A stretch of DNA of 64,000 bases from Hortaea werneckii. Its lineage: Eukaryota > Ascomycota > Dothideomycetes > Mycosphaerellales > Teratosphaeriaceae. Shown here piece after piece: positions 31,023 to 41,208 of this stretch (within the stretch, counting starts at the first letter, position 1; every line of letters begins with the position of its first letter). A program made the position numbers and the translations under genes. Location of the stretch: positions 620,001 to 684,000 of the forward strand of contig JBAOKB010000144.1 of NCBI GenBank assembly GCA_037044905.1, in the 5' to 3' direction. The notes beneath the pieces are model-generated. The model searched no databases, was not told the DNA's origin, and saw only the letters and a program-made list of their open reading frames with translations.

Positions 31023-33241
31023 TTATAACTCTGTTCCTGCGTTACGGCAACGCAAGACGATGTCTTTCCATTGTTCACCGACGTTGCTCACGCTTCTGCC
31101 CTCCTGGCGCTGAATTCCAACCTCCACCCATGTGGCCATACCCACTACCGCGGTGGGACTTTGGAACCCGGGAAGGTCACATAAAGCGAGGCCATGGCTT
31201 CGGCAGTTGGTGGGACAATACATGTCTTCCATCTGTCCGTGATGCTTCCGCGCATCGCCGCCTGCAGGCTCAGGTGGGTAAACAATCTAATAACGCACGA
31301 AAATCAGCAGCTGCGCTTGCATCAATCAGGATCTCGCGTCGTCTAGGAAACATACCAAACGATCAATGTCCGGGCCTTGGAAGTCTATGTTGCCCTCAAC
31401 ACTGTTATTGAGGCCGCCTATTGTGATCGTGTTGTGCGATCCTTGCTCTAACTTCAATTGCAATGGCGTAGAAAGAATGATACCCTTATGAGTGTCCCGA
31501 GCGTACAAGGTCTCCAGGGTCGAAGGATCGTCGTTCACGATGACAGAGCCGATGCGCCGAATCTTCCAAGTTCCGCCTATCCGGTCTGGCGACCCTTGTG
31601 GCTGATCGCCAAACCCCATGTCGTCGATGTCTATCGAAAGAATTAGCCCTCAGGGTCCAAGTGATGCGCGCTACTAGATATGGCTTAAAACGTACTCTGG
31701 TAGTAGAAGGAAACCCATTGCAGCTCGCCCGAACCTTCAATGCCGGTGAAGGTTAACTTTGCTCTCATTGCCATAGATGCCTGTCACGATAGAGTTGTTC
31801 GCAGCGAAATTCTATCAGGTAGTCGACCTCAGTCAGCCAAGGAAGTGATGTTTATGTGGTTTGGAGGGGACAACGCACTGCTTCCTGATGGTACGCATCA
31901 CCATGACCTCGGCATCAACACTGTAGTAGGTTTTGCCTTGTATCGGAGTCACGACGCCGGTTTCACTGTTTCCTCAAAGCAGTCAGCGTCTATATGTCTT
32001 TCGATAATCTCGCAAGCAACAAGCTTGACGCCAGGAAAGACTGACACGTTGAGATCGTAGACATCATGCCACGCAAGACTCAGATCTCCTTCGTCGTCAT
32101 CAATGTTCATCGGGACCCAAAGGTACCTTGCGTCCCATATTGAGTTCAGGTCCCATTGATCGCCCATGTACAGGTAAGTCGTCGCTTCCGACCCAACAAT
32201 GCGTATGGAATAGCCAGACTGCGAGTTGTATGTTCGAGTGTTGAGTGGTGCGATAATCCACGGCTGAGACCATGGCCCCTCAAGGCTATCTGCCGGAATG
32301 CAACAACGTCTGCCACACATTGTCAGTTGAGAAAGGCCTATCTCCTATGAGGAGACTGTGGTCATAGCATGACTTACTGTTTGGCCGATACCCCGTCTTG
32401 TGGCTCATCATACAATAGTAGCTCTTCTCCGTCTGGATGATAGTCGGTGCTTCCAAATCGAACTTCGGGAAGCGATAGACTACCTCCTCCAACGCGCTGA
32501 CATTCGCGTTGTACCTGGTAATGTAATTGTCGCGGCCCTCGACGGTATCACCGTTGGAATAGAGGGCATAGGTCTCACCGGATTTATAATCCGTAAACAT
32601 GCCGAAATCCTGAGACCAATTGCCCAGAGGCGCTGTTGCCGAAACGAACGAATACGGTCCCTCTGGTACGGGGGACGTGGCAAAGCCTTGGAGGAGAGCA
32701 GTGTAATTCTCATTGTCAGCATGCCACCACATCTAATCGACAAAGTCAGAGATCACTCTTTATGTTTTGGTAAGATGACAGAGACCGAGAATGGCTTACA
32801 TGATAGAGGCCCGAAATATCACTGTACGTGACCTTTGGTCGCTGAACAACCTCACTGGGGCTGACCTTTTGTTCTTCTGGATCTACATTGGGATTACATC
32901 GATTAGCTCCTGAGTCACCTTTCGTCGCAATGAACCCTTTTGGCATGAAAGTCATCAGATCGAATCACGATGTCGCTTACCCAAAGCCAGTCCATGAAAT
33001 TCCCACGTCACCAAGTCCGGTGAACTGTAAGCCGAAATACCGCCACCCTCAGGTGTCTCCTCAGTCTTGTATTCTCCATACAACCAGTACTTGCCAGATG
33101 GTTCATCATAATAAACATTGCCCGCATGAGCATTGACTCTGTTGCCGTCAGTATCAAGCCATCGACCACCAGGAACGATCCAGCGGCTAGCCACGCCTGA
33201 GGCCAGGAGAAGCGAACAGAAGACTGACGATAATCAAACAT
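31023..33241 (-). pseudogene. GH43-type galactanase-like glycoside hydrolase with C-terminal carbohydrate-binding part, disrupted
   Basis: The exon series is well preserved. E1 to 32981 (WIVPGGRWLDTDGNRVNAHAGN, GKYWLYGEYKTE, YSSPDLVTWE); E2 32800-32882 (VVQRPKVTYS); E3 32378-32732 (MWWHADNENYTALLQGFA, then FDLEAPTI and YYCMMSHKTGY); E4 from 32309 (ADSLEGPWSQPW, NTRTYNSQSG). The C-terminal part has MGFGDQPQGSPDRIGGTW, RDTHKGIILSTPLQL and DIDRL, resembling the CBM35-like tail of fungal exo-beta-1,3-galactanases. Breaks: no in-frame ATG before a hydrophobic FCSLLLASGVAS leader; a missing base near 32293-32296; an extra base near 31751-31756; and after the last intron (31287-31355) IVYPPE runs on for about 80 extra codons to 31023. 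It would have been a secreted plant-polysaccharide or arabinogalactan enzyme. Confidence 0.75.
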
Positions 33242-33812
33242 GTTCATTGGTGTTTGAAAGACGACCAATTGTGATGGAGTGACCAGGCCATTTCCAGAGG
33301 TCGGTGCAGAACCTGGCCTTTATCCCATAACAGACTGTGGATGTACAATTACGGAACATCATCGCACAACCGGACGGAATATTCATCCTTTGATAGATTT
33401 CCAAGATCTTGGCCGGGTGAAGTGATACCGAGCCTACTTGCGAACGCAATGTCAGGATCGCAGGTTGGCGAGCGGAGGACTGCGCATTGCCAAGGATGAG
33501 GGGAGGCAAGCGGGGAAGTGGAGGGGGCCGATGTTGCAGGAAAGCAGACGGTCTTGGAACTGAACTTGTCATGACCATTGTAATGATGAGGAATTACCAA
33601 GACCGGGTTATACGCGCCATGTACTGTAGCAGAGCTGTAGAGAGCTCCGGGGAAGCGAATCACCATTCCAAGATTAACAAAGCGCTACGGCTGTCCAATG
33701 CCAACAAGAAAGCTGCGTATAACGCTATCAGTGACTATGCGACGCCGTCAAACAACCCAGCAGTTCCCCCGTCATGTCTTTTTAATCATTTGATCACTTT
33801 GCCAGCGCCAAA
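33242..33812. other. intergenic between the two hydrolase genes
   Basis: About 570 bp. It should carry the promoter of the GH43 gene and the 3' end of the glutaminase gene. No motif called. Confidence 0.4.
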
Positions 33813-36020
33813 TTACCCAGTATTCCCCTCCGGAATCCCCGTCTGGTTCAACGCCAACAGACTAAACCATCCACCCACAACCGGCCGCGCCATGAACCTA
33901 ATCCCATTCGCATAGTCCGCCGTATCCGTCTCATAGAGATCCGTCACTGGCCCATTGCTCGGGGTCTGATTGATGAAATCTGCGATATCGCTGATGAACA
34001 GAGCCTGTATGTCCGGGGCGGCAATCGCAGCACAGAACATTTCCCAGTCGTTCTTGGTGTAGCCGTGTCGTGTGTCGAGCGGTACGCCGTACTTGTTCGC
34101 TACGGTGGGGTAGAAGTTCGATTGCATCTCGTAGACGGATGTTGGGACGAGATGCGTTTCCAGGAGCGCGTCGGAGTAGAGGTTGTAGAGGAGGCCGTGC
34201 GAAGAGTTGTCGCCGTAGGATAAGGTGGTGTGTGGGGGGTTAGCATCTTGTGCGATGCCTAGGTCTTGCCATTGGGCGATGTAAGACCCGGCAATGTTGG
34301 CGTAGTTCGAGCTGTCATCAGCATTTCCCGGTCATTTGGGCGATCATGGACATGGCTTTGATTCCAATCATGCCCTTGAGTGCCAAGTTTGTCTGGTTCG
34401 CCAGAGACCCTGCGAAGTCGTCGGTTGATATCTGGTTGTCTGGGTACAGCGAGTCGTTCACAAGATAGCCGGTGTATTGGTTCAATAAGTTGTAGTGCTG
34501 ACTCAGATAACCAGTGTCGCCAGTCCTTTGCGCATAAGCAAGTGCCATGATAATCATATTGCCACATTCTTCGACCGGCTGTTGCTCGGGACCAGCCTCT
34601 GTAGCTTTCGGAAAGACGCCCAGATCATGGAGAGCAAATGCACCTTGAGTGAAGAGACCAGCCTCTTGGTACCTTACGATGGGGTCAAGCAGTAGTTTCA
34701 GCCAGTCTGGGTTGAAGTAAAGAATGATAGGGAAAGTCGGGAAGATAACATCGACGGTCTGAATATCGCCATTGGAACTTATCTCCTTACTGCGAACCAC
34801 GTTAGTATCATGACCAACACATTTGCAGTGACGTATTGAGCAGACGTACAGGAAAATCAGAGGCTCGTCTGGGGTACCAGAAACCGCCAGCGCGGCCCAT
34901 GCCTGCCTAACAGCCAACGAAGTAAGGGTAAGATAGTCATCACCGCCGGCCGCAGTCGAGTCCGAAGCAACTCGACTATCAAGGTCGGCCGTCTGACTCG
35001 AACATCTTGATACTGTCCGTAGAAATAGTCCAGTGCCGACTCGTAGTCTTGGTACGTGTTTGTCCAGTAACTCGGGATCGATTCTACCCCGTTGCCATCG
35101 CGGTACTGTACCGTATTATCCTGTGCAATATTGATAGTGAAGACAGTCTCCACGGAGTCTGAACCCACGGATCCTAGATCCTTGGCGAAGCCAAAGACCG
35201 GGTAGGCGTCGTTAATGGCGCGGTAGTTGGTATCTTCGGTGTTTTCTAGCAGGCCGTTGCTGGTGAATTGGTCGCGAACGTCCGTATCAGCTCCGGATTG
35301 GTGCGTAAGTCCTTCGCCATCGGCGGTAGCGTAGTACCAGAAGCCCCAGGCGGCTTGCTGATTGTCCTCGATGAACTCTTCCTGATCTTGTCTCCAGAAC
35401 TTGTGGTATGCTACATTGCTCTCCGTAGTGCCGTAGTCCCACTGCGCAACTTTACTGCGGTCTCCGGAAGCCCATTCTAGATGCACTGTCAGCTCTCAAA
35501 AAGTATGGTTATGGAGCTGAAATTAAGCACCCACCCGCTGAAACGTCCGTGTACAGCTGGACATCGTGTTCGCCACCGTCCGACGAGCTTACTGCCACGC
35601 TCACATACGTGATTGGGAAGCTCTGTGCTGTCAGATCGTCAGGCGTGACTGGCGACAGAAACGTGACATCCATTGTGACAGGTCCAGCCTGGAGTTCAAA
35701 CGTGCTGCGCGTAGAGGTGTATTCGTAGGAGGTCTGATCCACGACCTGAGGAAGCGGAAGTGGATTTCCCATCCAGGTGTAGGTGGTATTGTCAACACGG
35801 ATGAAGCCTGTCCAGCCAGTAATAGCCCCGTTCCAGAATGATGGCCATTCGCCTGCCAGGTAGCCTCCATTGCCGCCATCGCTGCCTGCAGCCTGGTTTG
35901 TGTTGAGGTAGGGTGATCTGACTGCTAATGGCAACGCCGGGGACGTGCTGGAGAAAAAGTAGACTGTGCATTTGCCACTGCCGCAGCAGCAAGCGTGACT
36001 GCGGCAGATAAAATTGCCAT
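33813..36020 (-). pseudogene. gtaA: secreted glutaminase A-like protein (DUF5127/DUF4965/DUF1793), three one-base frameshifts
   Basis: Exons complement(33813..34789, 34850..35476, 35535..36020). The start MAILSAAVTLAAAAVANAQ is a signal peptide. The mature part should begin TFSPARPPALPLAVRSPYL and continues WPSFWNGAITGWTGFIRVD and, across intron 1, DVSAEWASGDRSKVAQW. Intron 2 contains a perfect TACTAAC branch site and joins LIFL to KEISSNGD. Later motifs include CGNMIIMALAYAQRTGD, LSYGDNSSHGLLYNLY and HGYTKNDWEMFCAA. Three indels break it: CCCC for CCCCC near 35941, GG for GGG near 34989, and AAA for AA near 34325. With these corrected the length is about 696 aa, normal for the family. Aspergillus GtaA hydrolyses glutamine outside the cell; that activity is inferred here. 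All three breaks are in homopolymers, so error is as likely as decay. Confidence 0.82.
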
Positions 36021-38039
36021 GATAAGATGCTCAAAAGTCCCGGAGACGGACGAGAAAAACAAAAGGGCTACCTACCAATTCCAAATAGGAGGAGATTGTT
36101 CGCTCTCTTATACAAACCGGATTTCAGTTGTCACTACACAGTGCCGATCTCCTACCTCTTCCTAAGGCCCAAGTATCAAGGCTGCTGGCAGGAGGTATCG
36201 CAAAATGACACCATCTACCTGTGCCCATACCGGCTTGGCTCTGCTCTGGCGGAGCCGAAAGGAACATCTGACACAAACAAGAAACACCCGACGACAGCGC
36301 ATCCGGCGGTGATTCGCGAGATGGTAACGTTAGCTACATATAGCCCAGAGCCTGTGAAGGTGGGTTTCTGCTATGCGTGACCCTTCCCCCCAATGCAAAG
36401 CTTAGGCAGGTGCTCCCAAGGCATCTGCTCTTGTTTTTCTTCTCCACATCCGGCACGAGAAAGTGATGAGTTAGGTTTCGGTGATCAGAAGGTTCACGGT
36501 AGAGGGCTATACCGGCGGGATGTGGACCGCTCCCCGGCCTGGGGGAGACGGGGGGGGGGGATGCATGGGGATCTAGTCTGTTGACCTTTTGTGTCCAGCA
36601 GGTACACAGCGGCTTTGCAACGGCTTATGCATTAGCAGAAGATCTTTATGGAGGTGTTGCACGGATTTTCAATGGTTCTGTACAGCCAGTTCATAGTCCC
36701 ATGCGGTGTGGCGAGAATGTGTTGTTCCGTCCAGCATCCAGCGTCACTTCGGGCAATAGATTATAGGTGTGTACCTAACCTTCGTCCAGGATAAAGCGGC
36801 GCTGGTGCAGGTACATCAACCAATCTTGGACGAATAACTAGTAATATGGCCCGTCTAGTAAACTTGTTTATTGCCAGCCCCGAAACCCAGCAGTGCCGAT
36901 CCCTCCACCTTTAATCAAGGTCTGACAGGCATGGGACAGACTCCGCTAAAGGAATATGTTCATGACGGAGCTAGCATAGACAAGGCAAGGTCGGTGTGCA
37001 TGAAGACTCTGTGAGGTCGTGTGATGCGCAGACTGGGTGTGAGTTGATGGAGAAAGAGAGCGCGTGGTCGACAAAGGCGCGCTAGATTCGCGCTTTAGCT
37101 CTGGGCGGAGAATTGGTGCGCCGAAGTTCGGACCTTGGCCCTATTACATCCCGAGGTTACATTTAAGCAATTGCCTTGAGAGACGAGATAGGAGGGAGAG
37201 TGTGCTTGAGAAGGCTTAGTTCAGGCTCTAAAGGCTATTCGCATACTTCGTTATATTGATTGATCAACTGATATTGGATCGCATTTAGGTAAACGCAGGG
37301 TGCTGGTCAGGCTGACCACCTTAGCTCACACCTTCCTTTTTCTGCAGGAACCCGATGTAGGATCGTCTGCAAAAGTATTCTCCTCCACTTTCATAGAAAG
37401 CTTGCTCTATGGCAAGCATGTCTCCGATGAATATAGCGAATGATGCTAGCTTGTCCGCCTTGAACCAAATGGACGTAAGGTCAAGGTCTGACCTTTATCT
37501 CTGCCTTTCCTTTCAACGAGCTACGGTCTTTGGCCGCCACAGTCCATCGTTCTGGATGGGCGTTTACGCCGCCGGAAGAGGCCCAGAATGCGATCTTGTC
37601 CGGTATGACCTATCTACTTGCCGGGTTGGCAGATGACCAGCGTGACACAGCGTGAGCTCGTGGGTTCGAGAAAGCCATGCGCCTACTCCCCTCAAGCCCA
37701 TCCCCATTACATCTTTGCTGTAGCGTGATTGCCGGGCTAGAGGTCACTGGCGGATGTGCATGCCTTCTCATCTGCCAAGCATGGTTGCTCAAGTTCGATC
37801 TACTCAGTCTCGTTGTCACGTTGACAATGTGATAGCCATGGTCTTTTCCTTCCATCGAGTCTTTTCCTTCGTTCAAGCCACTCTTGAAAGGCGGAATGAC
37901 TGCAGTTCTTCACTTCTTGTAACATTCCTTGGGTATCATCGCATTGTAATCAATTTCCCTGCCTCAGTGAGGCCAGAATCTTCCCTCCGAACGCCATCCA
38001 CTATGCAGGACTTGCTATGCGCAGATTTCACAGCCGAAT
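36021..38039. other. 2-kb gene-poor region
   Basis: Between the glutaminase start and the Ssu72 3' end. It contains an 11-G run at 36550-36560 and only short frames. The proximal part must include the glutaminase promoter. No gene supported. Confidence 0.4.
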
Positions 38040-38969
38040 TTAGAACCACGCCAGCGTCCATAAGGCGGGCAGCTGAGGCCACCTCTCCTGCCACTCTGCC
38101 AGAATCTCCGGGACTCTCTCGTCGAAACCTGCTCGTGCACCTGAGCTTCCTGAGTCAAATCCATTCACAGCAGCAGGTCCTCCCTGAGCAGCGACTGCCT
38201 CTCTCTCTTGCGCTGCAGCGGCATTCAAGGCATCAGCCAATTCAAGTATCGCCTTCCCTCCCACAAGCGCCTCCTCGTGGTTATCTTTGATATCGACATT
38301 GAACACGTGCACCGGGCGATTGAGCGGTGATCCTCTATTGAGCAGATCATCCACCACCGCATCCCAGCACCTCTCCTCGCACGTGATGACAATGTCCACC
38401 GTGCCTCCCTCAGTACCTGCATAGCCTTTGTCCCCGCTGTACTCTGCTTCGCTTGGGACCCCGGACTCGGTGTTCTCGACGCTCATCCATCGCTTGCCTA
38501 CCCTCGGAACGCCTACCCGCCAATCTTGCCATCGCTCGGGACCCCACTTGACGCCCTTGTTGCGCTCAAGCATCGGGAGGATGCCATTGGCTTTGTAGAG
38601 TCTCTGGTCCTTGGCGAGGAGCTCGCTGTACATCGATTCATAGGAGGTGTTGTTGAAGTTGTAGACGTTCGGCTGGTTGATACTGGGGCCTGGAAGACGG
38701 ACAAGAGAGCCGGTGCCGAAAGAGATGGTCGGGTAGGGTGAGGGTGCGGATGTCAGACGTAGGTGGGCCTCCATCGATCGGTTGTTGTTACTCGCGCAGA
38801 CAGTGCAGAACTTGAGCTTGAAGCCTCCTCCATCCTGATTTTGCGATGCGGGTTGTTCACTCTGAGAGGCCCCATCCAGGCCAGCAGTCGGTGCGTCTGG
38901 TACAGCTTCTGGCGGAGGTGGAGGAGGGGGCGGCGCTTGGGCCTGCGCGCGGCGGCGTGGATCAGCCAT
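38040..38969 (-). CDS. SSU72: Ssu72 RNA polymerase II CTD phosphatase
   Basis: Single exon, 309 aa, ATG at 38969. The N-terminal 50 residues are a Pro/Ala/Gln-rich extension absent from yeast Ssu72. The catalytic loop FCTVCASNNNRSMEAH (Cys58 to Arg64 in the CX5R) is diagnostic. Next come FGTGSLVRLPGPS, PNVYNFNNTSYESMY and later VDIVITCEERCWDAVVDDL, VHVFNVDIKDNHEEA, and a C-terminal WPQLPALWTLAWF. Ssu72 removes phosphate from Ser5/Ser7 of the Pol II C-terminal domain and works with the cleavage-polyadenylation factor in termination. It is divergent from the GHITM-like gene with a 353-bp spacer. Confidence 0.95.
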   Translation of the reverse strand: MADPRRRAQAQAPPPPPPPPEAVPDAPTAGLDGASQSEQPASQNQDGGGFKLKFCTVCASNNNRSMEAHLRLTSAPSPYPTISFGTGSLVRLPGPSINQPNVYNFNNTSYESMYSELLAKDQRLYKANGILPMLERNKGVKWGPERWQDWRVGVPRVGKRWMSVENTESGVPSEAEYSGDKGYAGTEGGTVDIVITCEERCWDAVVDDLLNRGSPLNRPVHVFNVDIKDNHEEALVGGKAILELADALNAAAAQEREAVAAQGGPAAVNGFDSGSSGARAGFDERVPEILAEWQERWPQLPALWTLAWF

Positions 38970-39322
38970 TGGGTATGGCGTTGAGTTGTCCTCGCTCGAG
39001 TTCGTGTGTTCAGCTTCCTAGCAACGTAGCAGCTGTGAGCTGCCCTCGAGAAGGGTGCTGCACCTACGCGCGGCGCGTCAAGCTTCACTGCGGGCTCGCG
39101 GACCCACGGAGGTAAGAGGAAGGGCTCGGATTTAAGATGAGATCACGTGCGCGGTCTTCCAGAAAGCTCGCCGCCGAACGGCGCTAACAATGACGTGTGG
39201 AAGCTTTCGCCTTCCGCCGGAGGTACTAGTACATGTAGGTAGCTTGCCTCGCTTGCCATACCATCCCCTCATCTGCTCATCGTCCACACCCGGACAAACA
39301 CCACCTAGACACCTCATCCATC
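38970..39322. promoter_or_regulatory. divergent promoter, SSU72 / GHITM-like, with CACGTG
   Basis: 353 bp between two start codons on opposite strands. A palindromic CACGTG (E-box/Cbf1-type site) is at 39144-39149 and a TGACGTGT element near 39190. No direct evidence of factor binding. Confidence 0.45.
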
Positions 39323-40425
39323 ATGTCGACACTCATGCGCCGCCCCTTCGCGGTGGCCAACGCCCTCAAGACTCCTCTCCAGCAATCCTGCTCCCGCGCC
39401 ACTTTCCAGCGCAGCTTCCAAACCCAGGCCTCGAAGCCGCAGACATTCCGACCGGCAACGCCCCTCCAAGCCTTTGCCTCTGCTCGCCAGTCCGTCTTCA
39501 GGAATGCCTTCCAGCAGGGCAGCAAGCGTGGCTACCAATCCGCCGCACCCCCGAACCCTCTCGCACAAGGCAACATCACTCAAAGACTGATTTACGGCGG
39601 CGCTATCTTCGGTGGCACACTCCTTGCGATCAACCTCATCTTCAACCGCGAAACCCGCGAGGATGGCGGCATGCCTCCGTTCGAGCGATCCTACCTCAAC
39701 GACACTTTCTTGCACACGGGCCTTGGAATCGGTATCATCGGTATTGCTGCGAGGGCACTCCACCTGAACGGCTGGTCCTACCGCCTCATGTCTGCAAACC
39801 CCTGGTTGGTACTCGGTATTGGTCTCGTCGGAAGCATCGGAACGATGATGGGCTGCCGCGCCACGCCTCCGGATAACTACATGGTCAAGTACGGACTCTG
39901 GGCTGGTTTCAACCTGACCCAGGCCGCGCTTCTGAGCCCGCTCATGTTCTTCAGCCCGGCTATTCTCGCACGTGCTGGTTTGTACACTGTTGGCATGATG
40001 GGCTCTATCGCCTTCGTTGGCGCAACTGCCAAGCAGGAGAAGTACCTCTACCTTGGTGGCCCGCTGCTTGCGGGTGTGGCCATTGTTGCGCTGTCCGGCT
40101 TGGCTCCGCTCGTCCTTCCGGTCACTGCTACGAGGACGTTGATGTTCACTGAGAACCTCTGGCTATACGGAGGGTAAGTTCAACCCCCATCCCTGTTATT
40201 TCATTCCGAATTGCAGCTTGCTAACATCTATCTAGCTTGGCTGTCTTCGGCGGCTTCACCCTTTACGACATCCAGAAGATCCTCCACCACGCCCGCATGT
40301 CCGAGCGTGGCCTTATGCGCAAGGACACCGTGAACGAGTCCATCTCACTGGAGCTGGACTTCATTAACATCTTTGTCCGCATGGTCCAAATTCTGGCTCT
40401 GCAGCAAGGCCGCAACAGGAGATAA
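39323..40425 (+). CDS. mitochondrial Bax-inhibitor family protein (GHITM/TMBIM5-like)
   Basis: Two exons, join(39323..40173, 40236..40425), with a 62-nt intron (GTAAGT...TCTAG); 346 aa. The first about 70 residues are Arg/Ser/Gln-rich with no acidic residues, a typical mitochondrial presequence. Seven or so hydrophobic helices follow, including IYGGAIFGGTLLAINLIF, WLVLGIGLVGSIGTMMG, LTQAALLSPLMFF and MMGSIAFVGATAKQEKY. The end has GGFTLYDIQKILHHAR and LELDFINIFVRMVQILA, the BI-1 family signature region. Animal TMBIM5/MICS1 is an inner-membrane protein affecting cristae, cytochrome c retention and Ca2+/H+ exchange; the fungal role is inferred. The splice restores YGG-LAVFGG. Confidence 0.9.
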
Positions 40426-41208
40426 ACCAAACTCTTGCCATGTTGCCAGGTCGTGGTTTTGTATTATTATACCAAGGAAAGTAGCTGAAGCAGAATGATT
40501 CGATTCAGCGGCATTGGAGGTGGTGTTTTTCGGTTTGTCATGTGTGTTCCTATATAGCTCCCAATAGGGTAGTAATGAGTCACGTTCTCACCTCGACTAC
40601 TTTCCTCTTGTCTCTCTCTCTCTCTACCCTTGCCAGTAAATGCAATGAATTTGCGGACTTCGCTTCTTGGTAGACGTGACCTGTTTACCATCTTGCAGAT
40701 GTCCGGCCTCCGCGGAATAAACTTTCACTTCACCACCCGCCAAACCGATCTCGGCTGGTCGTAAGAAGCGCTACTGCCGCATTTGGTCAGGTAGACGTCA
40801 CCTGCCCCAAACCTCACGGCATCTCGAGCTCGCTCTTATCTATTCGAAGGTTTGGAGGAAACAATAATGGTTTCGGGTCAGCTCTGCCGGTAAGAACGCA
40901 ATAGGTCAGCCGGGTTTGGAACAGTCAGTTCTTATCATCTGGATCCGACGACTGCGGCAGGAGCAAAGCAACTTCACTTTGTACCGCCGCGGCCATTGAG
41001 GTTGGCGCATTTATGACTCCTACTTCTTGGTCCTATTCCCTCACTTACATACAGTACGCTACTTCACTTCAGTACCTAGCTCATCCTTACTATACCTGGA
41101 GAGGCTGCTTTGGTCTTATTTCTGTGATACATCTATTGACTTTCTACGCCCTGGATCACGACTCTCGAGTAATCGACCAAGACCCTCATCATTAGCCTTT
41201 AGCCCAAG
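40426..41208. other. intergenic, 3' side of GHITM-like gene and promoter of asparagine synthetase
   Basis: About 780 bp with no gene. A pyrimidine microsatellite (TC)n lies at 40611-40625. Confidence 0.4.

Noticed and set aside
37640..37720. GGGTTCGAGAAAGCC, similar to a tRNA T-loop
   Set aside because: The flanks do not pair into a T stem and no acceptor stem or A-box is found.
38763..39115. Plus-strand frames opposite SSU72
   Set aside because: Antisense to a certain gene; Arg/Gly/Val composition mirrors its Pro/Ala-rich N-terminus.
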